Counted from the stretch's first letter, positions 1 through 9,896 are shown. The stretch is 64,000 nt of DNA from Ruegeria lacuscaerulensis (GCF_013033355.1 NZ_WQDY01000003.1:1-64000); one strand, 5' to 3'. Numbers and translations: made by a program. Notes: generated by a model not told the origin, from the letters alone.

Positions 1-892
1 AGAGACCGGACATTTCGGCCATCCACCACCCCAGTACCACAACACCATAGATCATGATGGCAAACGTAATCCCGAACAGGAGCAAGATGGTGGAACGGGT
101 TCGAGTCAACTCTGGCAAAGCGTCATCGCCGGCCGACCCTTTGAGAAAATGTCTTCTGTTTTCCTCGGCTTGATCGGCAACCACAGATGCAGAAGGATCG
201 GCCTTTACTCGCTTTGCGTATCTCATGACAAAAGCGATACCAGCTGCCAGACAGAGAATGAGGATAATGAACCTCAAAACGATGCCAGTCGTAAATGGAA
301 TACCAGCGCCTTGCGAAGCTACGACTGTTGCAAACGCGTTGAAGGTCGAGCCAAGAGTGCCGATTCCAGCACCTAGCATGATCACGGCAACACCGGTCAG
401 TGAATCATATCCCGCGCGTATGAAAACCGGAATTATAAGAGCATAAAACGCCAGTGTTTCCTCAGCCATGCCGTAGCTTGTGCCGCCAAAGGCAAAGGCG
501 ATCATCAGAATCGGGATCATTAAAATCTCGCGGCCTTCAAGCCTATGCAGCAACCAACCAATGCCAGCATCGATAGCCCCTGTTTTGGTAACGACCATCA
601 GGAAGCCACCGATAACCAAAACGAAGAGCGCAACGTCTATTGCTGCACTTGAAGAGCTTCCGAGAAGCCCAGGGTCATACATCCCAGCAATTGGTGCGAG
701 AATTACCGAAGTTAGTCCCTGAGGGTTAGACTCGACTTCGTGATAGGTGCCCGGAACAGGAGCTTCGCTGCCCAGAGCTTCGTTCATCTGACGGTCATAC
801 TCACCGGCTGGAATAACCCAAGTTAGCACCGCGACAATAGCGATCAGAGCAAACAAGATTGTGAATGCAGTAGGAAACTTGAATTTGGACAT
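1..892 (-). CDS. YfcC-family membrane transporter, N-terminal part (runs off left edge)
   Basis: Integral cytoplasmic-membrane transporter of the YfcC/DcuC-like superfamily. Reading the complement from the ATG at 890-892 there is no stop down to base 1, so 297 residues of a protein that is normally about 480-500 aa are present. Residues 6-30 form a first membrane segment, and the motifs GGTSYGMAEET (136-146) and GSTFNAFAT (181-189) match the paired re-entrant core of YfcC proteins. GAGAG upstream of the ATG can serve as ribosome site. It is divergent from the P-type ATPase, sharing a 187-base intergenic region. Substrates of this family are poorly settled (basic amino acids or carboxylates have been proposed), so I do not name one. 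Family call is firm, function is not. Confidence 0.82.
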   Translation of the reverse strand, partial: MSKFKFPTAFTILFALIAIVAVLTWVIPAGEYDRQMNEALGSEAPVPGTYHEVESNPQGLTSVILAPIAGMYDPGLLGSSSSAAIDVALFVLVIGGFLMVVTKTGAIDAGIGWLLHRLEGREILMIPILMIAFAFGGTSYGMAEETLAFYALIIPVFIRAGYDSLTGVAVIMLGAGIGTLGSTFNAFATVVASQGAGIPFTTGIVLRFIILILCLAAGIAFVMRYAKRVKADPSASVVADQAEENRRHFLKGSAGDDALPELTRTRSTILLLFGITFAIMIYGVVVLGWWMAEMSGL

Positions 893-1079
893 AACTAACT
901 CTCGCGTTGAAGGTACAGCGACGCAAAAAAACGAGCATGTATCTAGATTCGTTTCAATTTTTGGCGAGCCAAAATGGCTCAATGGAAAGTGAAAAATCGA
1001 GGGCAGGAAGTAGACTAGCAGTGATTCGCGCTGTGTTTGCGCGAAAATTTGCACCCACGTTGTAACGAAAGGGGCTTCT

Positions 1080-3818
1080 ATGCAGCATGCTTTCCATGCC
1101 ACGGATGACCGAAAAACACTTCCGACAGCTCCTTGGGTGATCGAGAAAACTGCGTTAACCGAAACACTAGCTGTAGATCCTAAACACGGTTTAAGCTCGG
1201 AAACCGCAAAGGAACGCCTCTCCCGGTACGGTCTGAACCGTCTATCCGAAACCGAGGCTGAACCGGCGTGGAAAATGCTGCTCGTTCAATTTAAGAGCCC
1301 ACTCCTAATAATCCTTATGGTGGGTGCGGTTATTTCAGCTTTCACCGGACATTGGATCGACGCCGTGGCGATCTTCGTGATCGCGATCTTCAATGCCTTC
1401 ATCTCGTTTTGGCAAGAGTTCAAGGCAGAACAATCACTCGCCGCACTTCGCGAGATGTCAGCACCTCAGGCTTTGGTAAGAAGGGATGGTGACCAGGTAC
1501 AAATAGCCGCTTCTGATCTGGTCCCCGGCGACATATTGATAGTTAAAACAGGCGATATCCTTGCCGCTGACATTCGCTTTCTCCAAGCCAACAGAATGCA
1601 GGTTGATGAAGCTGCACTAACCGGAGAGTCCGAACCTGTGGACAAACATGATCGCAAGATCAACGACCAGGAGGTCGTTCTTGCCGACCGTCTCAACATG
1701 GGTTTCATGAGTACCCTTGTCACTGGTGGAACCGGCGAAGGCGTCGTGGTTGGAACTGGCATGAGAACCGAGGTTGGCCATATCGCGGATCTGATGTCAG
1801 CAGCTAAGGAACCAAAGACGCCGCTGCAGCTCAAAATCGAAGCACTTTCGAAGGTACTTATTATCGCGGCCCTTATCGTCGTGGCTATCGTCATTGGTAT
1901 CGGCGTTATAAACGGCATGGACCTCGCTGAAATGCTAAATACCGCGATTTCTCTGTCAGTAGCAGCCATTCCAGAAGGCCTACCAACTGTCGTCACAATA
2001 CTTTTGACGCTTGGGTCTCAGAACATGGCTTCGAATAACGCTCTAGCCCGAAAACTGTCTTCGGTGGAAACGTTGGGCGCCACTTCTGTTATCTGCTCGG
2101 ACAAAACTGGAACTCTTACACAAAACCAAATGCAGGTGATGCGCATTTGGGCGGGGGGTGAAACCTGGGAGGTAAGTGGCGCTGGCTTTGATACGTCAGG
2201 AGAATTTCTAGACTCGAAAAACGAAGCCACAAAGGTCGAAGAGGGGACACCGCTATGGCCTGTGCTGATGATCTCAGCTTTTTGCAATGATGCCCGGCTG
2301 ATTGGTGAAGGTGCTGAGACCTCAGTGCAAGGTAACCCGACTGAAGGTGCGCTTCTGGTCGCTGCGGCAAAGGCTGGAATTGATGTCGAAGAACTGAGGG
2401 CTCGTCGGAGCGAGGCTCTTCAATCCTTTCCATTTGATTCAACAAGAAAAATGATGTCCGTCTTCGCACAGCTTCCCGACGGGCGGACTGTTTTGGTCGC
2501 AAAAGGGGCGCCTGACGTGATTTTGTCGCGAGCGGTTAAGGTCCGTATCGGCGAGGAGGAGCGGCAAATAACGCCTGAACTACGAGCTGATATAGAAGAT
2601 GTCATTGACAGCTTTGGTGAGCGGGCTCTCAGAACTTTGGCGGTGGCGTATCGCGAAGTTTCCCCAGACGAACTGGATCACGACAACCCCGAACAGGAAA
2701 TCGTGCTCGCCGGTATCCATGGTATTATGGATCCCCCCCGGCAAGAAGTGCCGCATGCCGTAGCAGAAGCCACTGGTGCCGGAATCCGTACGGTTATGAT
2801 TACTGGTGATCACGCCGTCACCGCCAAGGCTATAGCCGAGCAAATCGGTGTACTGTCGGGTTCACAGCAAGCCGTATTCACGGGTGCTGAGCTCGATCAA
2901 ATGAAAGATGAAGATTTAAATAACGCTGTGAAGAACGCAGCTGTGTTTGCGCGCGTGACGCCTGAGCACAAACTTCGCATCGTCAAAGCACTTCAGACCA
3001 ATGGTGAAGTGGCCGCGATGACTGGAGATGGCGTGAACGATGCGCCAGCGCTTCGCGCGGCTGACATCGGTGTCGCCATGGGGATTACCGGGACACAGGT
3101 TGCCAAGGACAGCGCCGCGTTGATTCTTCTGGATGATAACTTCACGACTATTGTCACGGCCGTTCGTGAGGGCCGTAGAATCTTTGACAACCTACTGAAA
3201 TTCGTCCGGCAAGCTCTGACTGCCAACGTTGCGGAAGTTACCACTATACTTTTCGCTTTCCTGCTAATGGGCGCAGACCCCCTCCTTCCGATCACACCGC
3301 TTATGATCCTCTGGGTGAACTTGGTTTCAGATGGCTTACCCGCACTGGCGCTGGGATTTGAAAAAAGCGAGCCGGATCTAATGAGACGCCCGCCACGCCC
3401 GCGCGACGAGGACATGTTTGGCGGCGGAATGAAAGAGCGGATTCTGATTAGGGGCAGCGCATTGGGACTTCTGACCTACTACGTATTTCAAGAGTTTCTC
3501 GAACGCGGCGCCTCTCTGGAGCACGCGCAAACAGCAGCCTTCATGACCCTCATATTTGCCCAAATTTGGCATGTCTTTGACGCGCGAACTACAACGACGC
3601 TTTACCGTAAGTCGCCCCTTGGCAACACCATACTGCTGGGCGCAGTTGGCATTTCAATCGGTTTATCGTTGTTGGCAATTTATTCCGCTCCGGGCCATTT
3701 CGTTCTGGGCACGGTTCCGCTGCCTCTTTCACATCTGCTGGGAACGTTCTTTGTCGCGGCGCTTCCGACACTCGTGCTTTCTGGCTTAAAGGAAATGTTC
3801 AACCTTAAATTCGTTTAA
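1080..3818 (+). CDS. Ca2+-type P-type ATPase (P2A/PacL-like)
   Basis: ATP-driven cation pump of the inner membrane, 912 aa, usual length for PacL/SERCA-like bacterial pumps. The N-terminal cation-ATPase domain is followed by M1-M2, the actuator loop with TGES (181-184), M4 with IPEGLP (P298-P302), the phosphorylated Asp341 in CSDKTGTLTQ, the nucleotide domain, and the hinge TGDGVNDAP from T648. Calcium ligands known from SERCA are largely kept: Glu after IP in M4, N and E of TANVAE in M5, and N/S/D of NLVSDGLP in M6 (Thr to Ser). That supports Ca2+ rather than Na+/K+ or H+, but Mn2+ transport cannot be excluded. GAAAGGGG lies just before the ATG. It stands alone and is divergent from the YfcC gene. 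Confidence 0.93.
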   Translation: MQHAFHATDDRKTLPTAPWVIEKTALTETLAVDPKHGLSSETAKERLSRYGLNRLSETEAEPAWKMLLVQFKSPLLIILMVGAVISAFTGHWIDAVAIFVIAIFNAFISFWQEFKAEQSLAALREMSAPQALVRRDGDQVQIAASDLVPGDILIVKTGDILAADIRFLQANRMQVDEAALTGESEPVDKHDRKINDQEVVLADRLNMGFMSTLVTGGTGEGVVVGTGMRTEVGHIADLMSAAKEPKTPLQLKIEALSKVLIIAALIVVAIVIGIGVINGMDLAEMLNTAISLSVAAIPEGLPTVVTILLTLGSQNMASNNALARKLSSVETLGATSVICSDKTGTLTQNQMQVMRIWAGGETWEVSGAGFDTSGEFLDSKNEATKVEEGTPLWPVLMISAFCNDARLIGEGAETSVQGNPTEGALLVAAAKAGIDVEELRARRSEALQSFPFDSTRKMMSVFAQLPDGRTVLVAKGAPDVILSRAVKVRIGEEERQITPELRADIEDVIDSFGERALRTLAVAYREVSPDELDHDNPEQEIVLAGIHGIMDPPRQEVPHAVAEATGAGIRTVMITGDHAVTAKAIAEQIGVLSGSQQAVFTGAELDQMKDEDLNNAVKNAAVFARVTPEHKLRIVKALQTNGEVAAMTGDGVNDAPALRAADIGVAMGITGTQVAKDSAALILLDDNFTTIVTAVREGRRIFDNLLKFVRQALTANVAEVTTILFAFLLMGADPLLPITPLMILWVNLVSDGLPALALGFEKSEPDLMRRPPRPRDEDMFGGGMKERILIRGSALGLLTYYVFQEFLERGASLEHAQTAAFMTLIFAQIWHVFDARTTTTLYRKSPLGNTILLGAVGISIGLSLLAIYSAPGHFVLGTVPLPLSHLLGTFFVAALPTLVLSGLKEMFNLKFV

Positions 3819-4250
3819 GCGGAATGAGTGTGGTTAAAATGGCTAATCCAAAAATAGTGGTCACGTGTTTTACTTGGAAAGGAGGATCTTACTAAACTTG
3901 TAGACGGAGGGATTTAATCTTTTTGGCTTCTCGGATTAGTTTGCGGCGCGTTTTGAAGCGAACTCAGGAATAGTCATCGGCTTCTGCGGATTGCAAGTCG
4001 CGCCATAAACAGATCGAGGTTTCTTTTGTGGTTGGCCGTGTGGATTTCGGATTTTTTTCAACGGGGCTAGCGAGCCAGTCCTACGGGAAAAAAAGACATT
4101 TGGCGCTAGAGTGACGCTGAAAATCGTCGAGGTAAGCTCGGCTGAAATGAAACACTGATAGCATAGGATATTTCCGTTGGGGAGCAAGCGATGGTGGCGC
4201 AGAGAACGCCCGCTTGGCGTCCTGAAGTAGCAAAGAGGGGGAGGTGATAA
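3819..4250. other. Intergenic stretch, no gene seen
   Basis: 432 AT-rich bases between the P-type ATPase and the PsiE-like gene. Short open frames on both strands show no family resemblance and lack good ribosome sites. The last 20 bases carry the GGGGGAGG ribosome site of the next gene, so its promoter presumably lies here, but I cannot point to convincing -35/-10 boxes. Confidence 0.4.
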
Positions 4251-4724
4251 ATGGAACACAAGGATCCATTTGTAGAAAAACTTCAGGTCGTAATTCGGTT
4301 CGCCGTCCGTATTCTGGCCGTAATGATGGTTCTGGTTATACTACTTGGCGTCTTGGATGTGGCCTGGACCCTTTATCAGAAACTAATCAATCAGCCTGTC
4401 TTCATCCTGACAATCTCTGAAATATTAGCGACTTTTGGCGCCTTCATGGCGGTGCTAATCGCTATCGAAATATTCGTAAACATCACAATTTATCTTCGTG
4501 ACGATGTAATCCATGTGAAGATAGTGGTTGCGACGGCGCTCATGGCCGTCGCGCGGAAGGTCATTATACTCGATACAGAAAAAACTAGCGGACTGGATTT
4601 GGTCGGCTTGGCTCTTCTAGTGATTGCTTGTTCACTCGCCTATTGGCTGGTTCACGATATGCCGTCCTTTAGCGTTCGGTTTGGGCGAACCAAAAGCGCT
4701 GAAGAAGCCAAGGAAGAACAATAG
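4251..4724 (+). CDS. PsiE-like (phosphate-starvation-inducible E) membrane protein
   Basis: Small inner-membrane protein, 157 aa, of the PsiE family (COG3431). Four hydrophobic segments are visible at about residues 14-36, 52-75, 88-103 and 120-140. The conserved ISEILATFGAFMAVLIAIE and LRDDVIHVKIVVATALMAVA stretches are typical of the family. The molecular role of PsiE is unknown; in Escherichia coli it is induced by phosphate starvation and cAMP-CRP influences it. Here an adenylate cyclase follows 103 bases downstream, which may or may not be meaningful. A strong GGGGGAGG site at the right spacing fixes the ATG. No Pho box was recognised upstream. Confidence 0.82.
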   Translation: MEHKDPFVEKLQVVIRFAVRILAVMMVLVILLGVLDVAWTLYQKLINQPVFILTISEILATFGAFMAVLIAIEIFVNITIYLRDDVIHVKIVVATALMAVARKVIILDTEKTSGLDLVGLALLVIACSLAYWLVHDMPSFSVRFGRTKSAEEAKEEQ

Positions 4725-4827
4725 TGCCAGTACTTTTCTGTCCTCAGGGGGAAATTCACTCAAGATACTCATTTGTGTGGCGACGAGTGGGTGGACATCT
4801 ATTACTACATTTTGACTAATTGAGGGT

Positions 4828-6960
4828 ATGAAAGTACGTCTTCATATCGGCGTTGCGACGTTATTCACGTTCCTCACCTTAGCCGTAACAACATTGCTTG
4901 TTGCCATTCTCTATTTTGGCAACAAAGAACTCGCCATTCGTACCGCGAATGAGCGGATGACCGAGGCCAGAAATCAGTCAGTCGAAAAGATGCTAACCGT
5001 AATACGAGGAGCGGGAAATGTCGTATCTTCTGCGTCCGTCTTTCTTTCTAAGTTTACGGAGTATGCTGGCTCAAGTGCAGGTTTGGAAGTGCTCTATTCG
5101 CAGATGCAGGGTAATGAGCACTACTATGGTTTATATTTTGGAGAGGAAAAATCCGGCGACTTTTTCCAAAACATAAACTTGCCAAAATATTGGAAAACCT
5201 TTGGACCGAGCGCTTTGCCAGTGCCGAAAGGAGTAGACCGCGTCCAACGTATAATCGCCGATCAATCTGGCGAGCGTGTCGAAACTTACTTTTGGTCCAA
5301 TGCCAGTTCGCTGCCCACACCATTTCTTAGTGGAACCACTGTCTACGATCCTCGAACGCGCCCTTGGTATCGCGGGGCGTTGGAGCAAAGCGATATTTAT
5401 GTTTCACCGCTTTATCAGTTTGAGAGCACAGGACGTCTGGGTGCAACGTTCTCAAAAACCGTGGTCGACAACGAAGGTAAATTGCTTGGCGTCGTCGCGC
5501 TCGACATAACAATATCGGCACTTTCGCAAATCCTAGACGATATCAGGATTGGCGATCATGGTTTGGTTTTCATGCTAGATCGCGAAGGTCGCCTACTTTC
5601 GTACACCAGCACGCGATCCAAAGGTGGAGAGCCGCGCTTCGTGAGTTCCAATACGAATGGGTCAATTGAAGGCAGTAGCAAAATTATTGACAGTGTCATT
5701 GATGAATGGCGAGCAAACCAGCAGGATTTTTTTCGCATAGCTCCAGCATCCGATGGAAGAAGCTATATCGCATCTGTGATGCCAATCCCTGAAGTCTTCG
5801 GTGCCCAACCTACGCTCGGGCTTATAGTGCCGGAAGATGAGTTTATCGGAGACATAAAAAGAAATACGACCCGTGCTATGCAATTCGGCGTACTTGCTTT
5901 GACCCTGGCCGTCGCATTTACCTTTGTTGTCGCTCGTCTGTTGAGCAAAAATCTTGTGCGCGTGGCAGCTGAAGCAAGAAAAGTCAGTAACTTTGAACTA
6001 AGTGAGGACTTGAACCTGAAATCAAATATTCAGGAAGTTGCCGAACTCGAAACAGCGATTGCAAGTATGAAAGCTGGATTGTCGAGTTTCGGTGCGTTCG
6101 TACCAAAGGAGCTGGTGCGCTCTATCCTTTCAAAAGCAGAGAGAATTAGCGTTGGGGGAGAGTCGCGCGACGTTACCCTGATGTTCGCCGACCTTAAAGG
6201 GTTTACGCGCCAGACCGAGGGACTTGAACCAGAAGTTCTGATGCCTGCTTTGTCCGAGTATTTCGAAGCAATGGAAAAAGAGATATCTGGTAATCAGGGT
6301 ACAGTGGATAAGTACATTGGAGATGCCATTATGGCTCTATGGAACGCTCCGCTCGATGATACTGATCACCCTGTTCACGCTTGCCGAGCAGCTTTGGCGT
6401 GTTTGCAGGCTGAGGCGAGTCTCAATTCTGATAATGGAGCGTTACCGTTGCGTCCGTTGCAAACACGTTTCGGCCTACACACAGGTCGCGTAGTTGTCGG
6501 CAACGTTGGGTCTCTTTCGAGATTGCAATACACAGCACTGGGTGCTGCCGTAAATTTTGCTTCCAGACTGGAGGGGTTGAACAAAGTTTACGGTACAAGG
6601 ATTCTCGTGTCGTCAGATGTGGCCGTTCATGTCGAGAGCATGTTTTTGCTGCGCGAAGTTGACCATGTTGTGCCTGCCGGAACTAGTTTTCCTAGTCGTA
6701 TCTTTGAACTAATCGCGGAAAAAGATGATGAGAGTGGCTTTCTGGCAAGCGTAGCCAAGAAACGCGAACTCGAAGAATGGCGTGTATGCTATGACTTGTA
6801 TCAGTCTGGAAAATGGGCCGATGCATTAGAAGCCCTCCAGACGCATCGAGAAATTGCAACTAACAAGCTTGTTGTAGATGTCTTTATCGAACGTTGCAGC
6901 CGTTTCGCGTTTAAACCACCGGCCGCTTGGGATGGCGTTTACCGTTTCGAGAAGAAATGA
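4828..6960 (+). CDS. Membrane-anchored Cache-domain adenylate cyclase (class III)
   Basis: Predicted receptor-type cyclase, 710 aa. Order: membrane segment at about 8-30, periplasmic double-Cache-like sensor (about 40-345, with FDPRTRPWY-type sequence YDPRTRPWYRGA), second membrane segment at about 350-372, a short HAMP-like linker, then a class III nucleotidyl cyclase domain (about 440-630). Metal-binding Asp455 (FADLKGFT) and Asp499 (DKYIGDAIM) are present, as are the transition-state pair Asn576 and Arg580. Lys495 and Thr569 at the purine-specifying sites point to ATP, hence cAMP, in the class IIIb manner. The Cache domain should sense a small extracellular ligand, identity unknown. The GAGGG before the ATG is only two bases away, an unusually short spacing. 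Confidence 0.88.
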   Translation: MKVRLHIGVATLFTFLTLAVTTLLVAILYFGNKELAIRTANERMTEARNQSVEKMLTVIRGAGNVVSSASVFLSKFTEYAGSSAGLEVLYSQMQGNEHYYGLYFGEEKSGDFFQNINLPKYWKTFGPSALPVPKGVDRVQRIIADQSGERVETYFWSNASSLPTPFLSGTTVYDPRTRPWYRGALEQSDIYVSPLYQFESTGRLGATFSKTVVDNEGKLLGVVALDITISALSQILDDIRIGDHGLVFMLDREGRLLSYTSTRSKGGEPRFVSSNTNGSIEGSSKIIDSVIDEWRANQQDFFRIAPASDGRSYIASVMPIPEVFGAQPTLGLIVPEDEFIGDIKRNTTRAMQFGVLALTLAVAFTFVVARLLSKNLVRVAAEARKVSNFELSEDLNLKSNIQEVAELETAIASMKAGLSSFGAFVPKELVRSILSKAERISVGGESRDVTLMFADLKGFTRQTEGLEPEVLMPALSEYFEAMEKEISGNQGTVDKYIGDAIMALWNAPLDDTDHPVHACRAALACLQAEASLNSDNGALPLRPLQTRFGLHTGRVVVGNVGSLSRLQYTALGAAVNFASRLEGLNKVYGTRILVSSDVAVHVESMFLLREVDHVVPAGTSFPSRIFELIAEKDDESGFLASVAKKRELEEWRVCYDLYQSGKWADALEALQTHREIATNKLVVDVFIERCSRFAFKPPAAWDGVYRFEKK

Positions 6961-7232
6961 ATTTGCAGCGCATGAAACAACCATCCTGATGGGTCTCAGG
7001 CCAATGATGCGCTTACAATCAAAATGGGCCGGTCAAATCCGACTAACCAAAAAACGGACATTGCTTCAGGTAACGGCGTTCGTCGGTTGTGAGCTCAAAA
7101 AAGACATCGCATTTGGTGATGGATTCCGATGAAAAAAATCGCCTAAATGCTATAGATTTGGCGCCAATCAGTGCGGCATGCTAGCATTCGCAAGAGATCG
7201 AGGTTTGAGGTGAGCCAGACACGGGGGGCACC

Positions 7233-7592
7233 ATGTCAAAGACGCTATATGAACGTCTGGGAGGAACGGATGGTATTCGGCGAATAGTCGACGTTCTGGT
7301 GGACAATCACTCTAAAAACCCAGTTGTCGCTGCACGATTTGCGGGAACTGATATGGAACACCTCAAACAAATGGCAGGAGACTTCTTCATAACTGGTTCT
7401 GGCGGGCCTGAGATATATACAGGCAAGGATATGGTTGCAGCGCATCAGCACATGAACATCAGCGGAGATGAATTTGTCGCTGTTCTGGACGACGCCATGA
7501 ACGCCCTAAAGGCCAACAACGTCGGCCAACGGGAACAAGAAGAGGTCTTATACATTCTATATAGCTTCAAGGACCAAGTTGTAGGTATCTGA
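7233..7592 (+). CDS. Group I truncated hemoglobin
   Basis: Small cytoplasmic heme protein, 119 aa, right length for a group I (HbN-type) 2-on-2 globin. The N-terminal SLYERLGG-like motif (TLYERLGGTDGI), FFITGSGGPEIYTGKDM and the proximal heme ligand His71 in MVAAHQHMNIS are all visible. Proteins of this group bind O2 and NO, and often detoxify NO or serve in redox sensing. No reductase partner is adjacent. GGGGGGC precedes the ATG. It stands between the cyclase and an oppositely oriented EamA transporter, in the AT-rich part of the window. Confidence 0.92.
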   Translation: MSKTLYERLGGTDGIRRIVDVLVDNHSKNPVVAARFAGTDMEHLKQMAGDFFITGSGGPEIYTGKDMVAAHQHMNISGDEFVAVLDDAMNALKANNVGQREQEEVLYILYSFKDQVVGI

Positions 7593-7706
7593 ATTTCGCC
7601 ACAACCGGGTAGAGTCGGCAATCTTCAAAATCTTCAATCAAAGCTTGTTTTCCCCGCATGGTGGTCGTTCGCGAAATTTAGACCAAAGTCTTCCTTGAGC
7701 CCAGTA

Positions 7707-8633
7707 CTACCGCTTCGGTGATTTTGCGAGCACGGTAGATACGGTGCGCGTCTTTCTACTTCTTGTGATCGCGATCGCGCCCAGCACTAAGGCGCATGCC
7801 AAAGCTTGAGGTAAAGAGATGGCTTCGCCAAAAGCAAGATATCCCACGGCAAACATCGTGGGTAATTCGATGCTTCCGACGACCGCAGTTTGGGAAGCCC
7901 CAATAACAGGTGAGCATATTGTGTAGATAAGCTGGGGCACGAAAGCGGTAACCAGACCAATACCAACAATGAAAAGCCAATCGGACTGTTCCATTGGGAG
8001 AAGCTCTCCAACCTCAGCACCAAGGATGAGCGGTGCGAGGCCCAGTACAGACCCCAGAGAAACTGACGCGATACGTGCCAAGGGCGCGATACGTGACAAC
8101 CTGTGTACCAGGATGCAAATTCCGAAACCAAACCCAAATGGGGCGGCAAGGGATAGCAGCAGCGTTGGTAGGTGTTCCGCAGCCACTGACGCAGGTGAGC
8201 CAGCAATGACAGCTGCTACCACAATCAGACCAGCGGCCAACATGGCGCGTCGCGTGGGTGCGTCGCCAAACACAGCCCAAGCAATAACTAAGGTGAACAC
8301 CGGATAGGTCATGTAAAGCACACCCACTGTCGATGCGGGTAGCTTCTCCAGCGCCGTTACATATCCGATCCAACCAAGCCCCATTACGGCTCCGGCGGAG
8401 AGACCCCAAGTGATCTCTCGCCATTCTTTTCGGTGCACGATGAGAACGGGAAGCAGAAGAAGAGCCGCAACAATGTAGCGGTAGAATGCGACCGCATAGG
8501 GTGCTACACCCTGTTCGGTCAAGCTTCGGCTGAAGTAGGGAACCAGCCCGAAACAGATTGAAGCAAAAAGAACACCAACAACCGCAAAAGCGTAAGGGAT
8601 GGGCGTTCGATTTCGCGCAGATGCTGTGGCCAT
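7707..8633 (-). CDS. EamA/DMT-family transporter
   Basis: Inner-membrane transporter of the drug/metabolite superfamily, 308 aa, with ten hydrophobic segments arranged as two EamA repeats (about 14-145 and 160-292). The first repeat has the typical YRYIVAALLLLPVL and MTYPVFTLVIAW sequences; the second has GSIELPTMFAVGYLAFGE. Start is the ATG at 8631-8633. Substrates of these proteins are usually metabolites or amino acids; nothing nearby suggests which. It converges on the truncated hemoglobin gene with a 114-base gap in which I see no clear terminator. Confidence 0.88.
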   Translation of the reverse strand: MATASARNRTPIPYAFAVVGVLFASICFGLVPYFSRSLTEQGVAPYAVAFYRYIVAALLLLPVLIVHRKEWREITWGLSAGAVMGLGWIGYVTALEKLPASTVGVLYMTYPVFTLVIAWAVFGDAPTRRAMLAAGLIVVAAVIAGSPASVAAEHLPTLLLSLAAPFGFGFGICILVHRLSRIAPLARIASVSLGSVLGLAPLILGAEVGELLPMEQSDWLFIVGIGLVTAFVPQLIYTICSPVIGASQTAVVGSIELPTMFAVGYLAFGEAISLPQALACALVLGAIAITRSRKTRTVSTVLAKSPKR

Positions 8634-9070
8634 AATCTGGAGCTATCACGCATTTGCATCTTCGTCTTTAGAGATTCTAAGAATGACTGCTTTGTTCGCA
8701 CAGCGGTCACTAAAGCATGCATCTGCGATTGATCAGATTATATACTTCAATGTTCAAACCTATAAAGCTGGCTCGTTGCCTGATTGATCCCAAAGCTCGT
8801 GTCATACTAACGACTATTTTTTTTGAGGGCGTAGCTTTGTTCGAGGTCAAAATTGACTTCTAAATGGTGAATCGTCGTCGCAAGTACACTGCAAGTGCAG
8901 GCGAGGCAATTTTGCCACTGGGGGTACTATTCGGGGTATCGTATGGTATGTGTTTATGTTTTATACTTTAAAAATATATATTTACTTTGGTTTGTGTATT
9001 CCGTGTGGGGCACCACTTCCCTTGTCAACTCATTGATGCACATTGGCTTCTTAAGAAAGCTGTGCAGGCA
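8634..9070. other. Intergenic, AT-rich, no intact gene
   Basis: 437 bases between the EamA gene and the integrase remnant. A short AT-only patch (around 8967-8990) and runs of T occur. Small open frames overlap but none has a recognisable product or good ribosome site. It probably includes the decayed upstream region of the integrase remnant that follows. Confidence 0.4.
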
Positions 9071-9322
9071 ACGGACATTTCAGTGCCCTTCTGTTTCAAT
9101 AAGAACGGCACATACTATTCCGATCGAGGAGTGCCACAGGACCTCTCACACCACTGTGACTCACCGAAAACCACCTACTCTGTGGGAATCCGGTCGGCTT
9201 CAGTGGCAACCCAACGTGAAAGACGGGCTGCGGAACAACTGGACGAGTACGGGTCCCACTTGCGGGTTCAGAGTGAGGATCGGCCCAGGAAGCACCGTTT
9301 GAGGGTTGCCTTGGGCGGTTAA
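9071..9322 (+). pseudogene. Tyrosine recombinase (integrase) N-terminal remnant
   Basis: An in-frame stretch of about 83 codons resembles the N-terminal part (DUF6538-like) of Rhodobacteraceae site-specific integrases: a NGTYY strand, then GVPQDLSHH, then a SASVATQRERRAAEQLDEY helix that in intact proteins precedes the core-binding domain. The frame closes at 9322 with no core-binding or catalytic domain (no Arg-His-Arg-Tyr set), and upstream bases give no continuous start region. I read it as a truncated, dead integrase gene. The family call rests on remembered pattern similarity, not on a search. It lies 440 bases upstream of a tRNA-Leu gene, a usual integration target. Confidence 0.55.
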
Positions 9323-9760
9323 GCTGGGGAAAACCCACCGCCCGTGAGAGAGACTGTGAAGCTCTCGGGCACAGTGGGCATCTAAGGCTTGTTTTCAGTG
9401 CGTCGCCGACTGCGCCCTGATCAATGCCTCGTCTATGTTGCCATCCATGCATTGTGGGCGTGCTTAGTCCGTCGACCGAAGATCAGGTTTGTGGTCTTCG
9501 TAAGTCGAGTTTCATCTCTAAACCGAGATTCATTTGCCGAGATGGACAGCACAAAGGGCGTTAGCAAACGAAGAGAGCGGTCTATTCGAGTGCGCAACTT
9601 GAAATTCTTTGCCTAGTCAAATCGATTCAGATTGCGAGATGTTTGAAGCAATATTCTTGAGGTTGCGCCTTTTAACACTTCAGGTCGCCGAAAGCGCATT
9701 GTACTCATAGCCTTGTGGCCGTATTGAGATTTTCAGGACCGAGTTAGGCCCGACACGCTC
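9323..9760. other. Intergenic between integrase remnant and tRNA-Leu, nothing recognised
   Basis: 438 bases. Open frames on both strands (for example 9389-9616 on the plus strand) have no recognisable family, unbalanced composition and no ribosome site, and are treated as chance. The segment is probably decayed mobile DNA plus the tRNA promoter, which I cannot place exactly. Confidence 0.4.
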
Positions 9761-9846
9761 GCCCGCGTGGTGGAATGGTAGACACAAGAGACTTAAAATC
9801 TCTGGGCCGGAAGGCCGTGCCGGTTCGAGTCCGGCCGCGGGTACCA
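9761..9846 (+). tRNA. tRNA-Leu(UAA)
   Basis: 86-base class II tRNA that decodes UUA. The acceptor GCCCGCG pairs with CGCGGGT (first pair G-U), the anticodon stem AGAGA/TCTCT encloses the loop CTTAAAA with anticodon TAA at 9794-9796, a long variable arm follows, and the T arm contains GGTTCGAGTCC. The 3' CCA is encoded (9844-9846). It is flanked by recombinase remnants on both sides. Confidence 0.97.
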
Positions 9847-9876
9847 ACTTCTTAGGCGACAGTAAGATTTGCGCAT

Positions 9877-9896
9877 GCCTCAGAATAGCCTGAGGC
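9877..9896 (+). terminator. Hairpin downstream of tRNA-Leu
   Basis: Seven-base perfect stem GCCTCAG / CTGAGGC with a six-base loop, followed by CTTTC, 30 bases after the tRNA. It could end the tRNA transcript, but the T run is poor, and the same bases form the end of the minus-strand integrase remnant. Confidence 0.35.

Noticed and set aside
6878..7132. 84-codon frame bridging the end of the cyclase and the gap to the globin
   Set aside because: It starts inside the cyclase domain end, has no ribosome site, and its composition is not protein-like.
8895..9302. 135-codon plus-strand frame
   Set aside because: It overlaps the integrase remnant in another frame, lacks a ribosome site and has a Cys/Trp/His-rich product without resemblance to any family.
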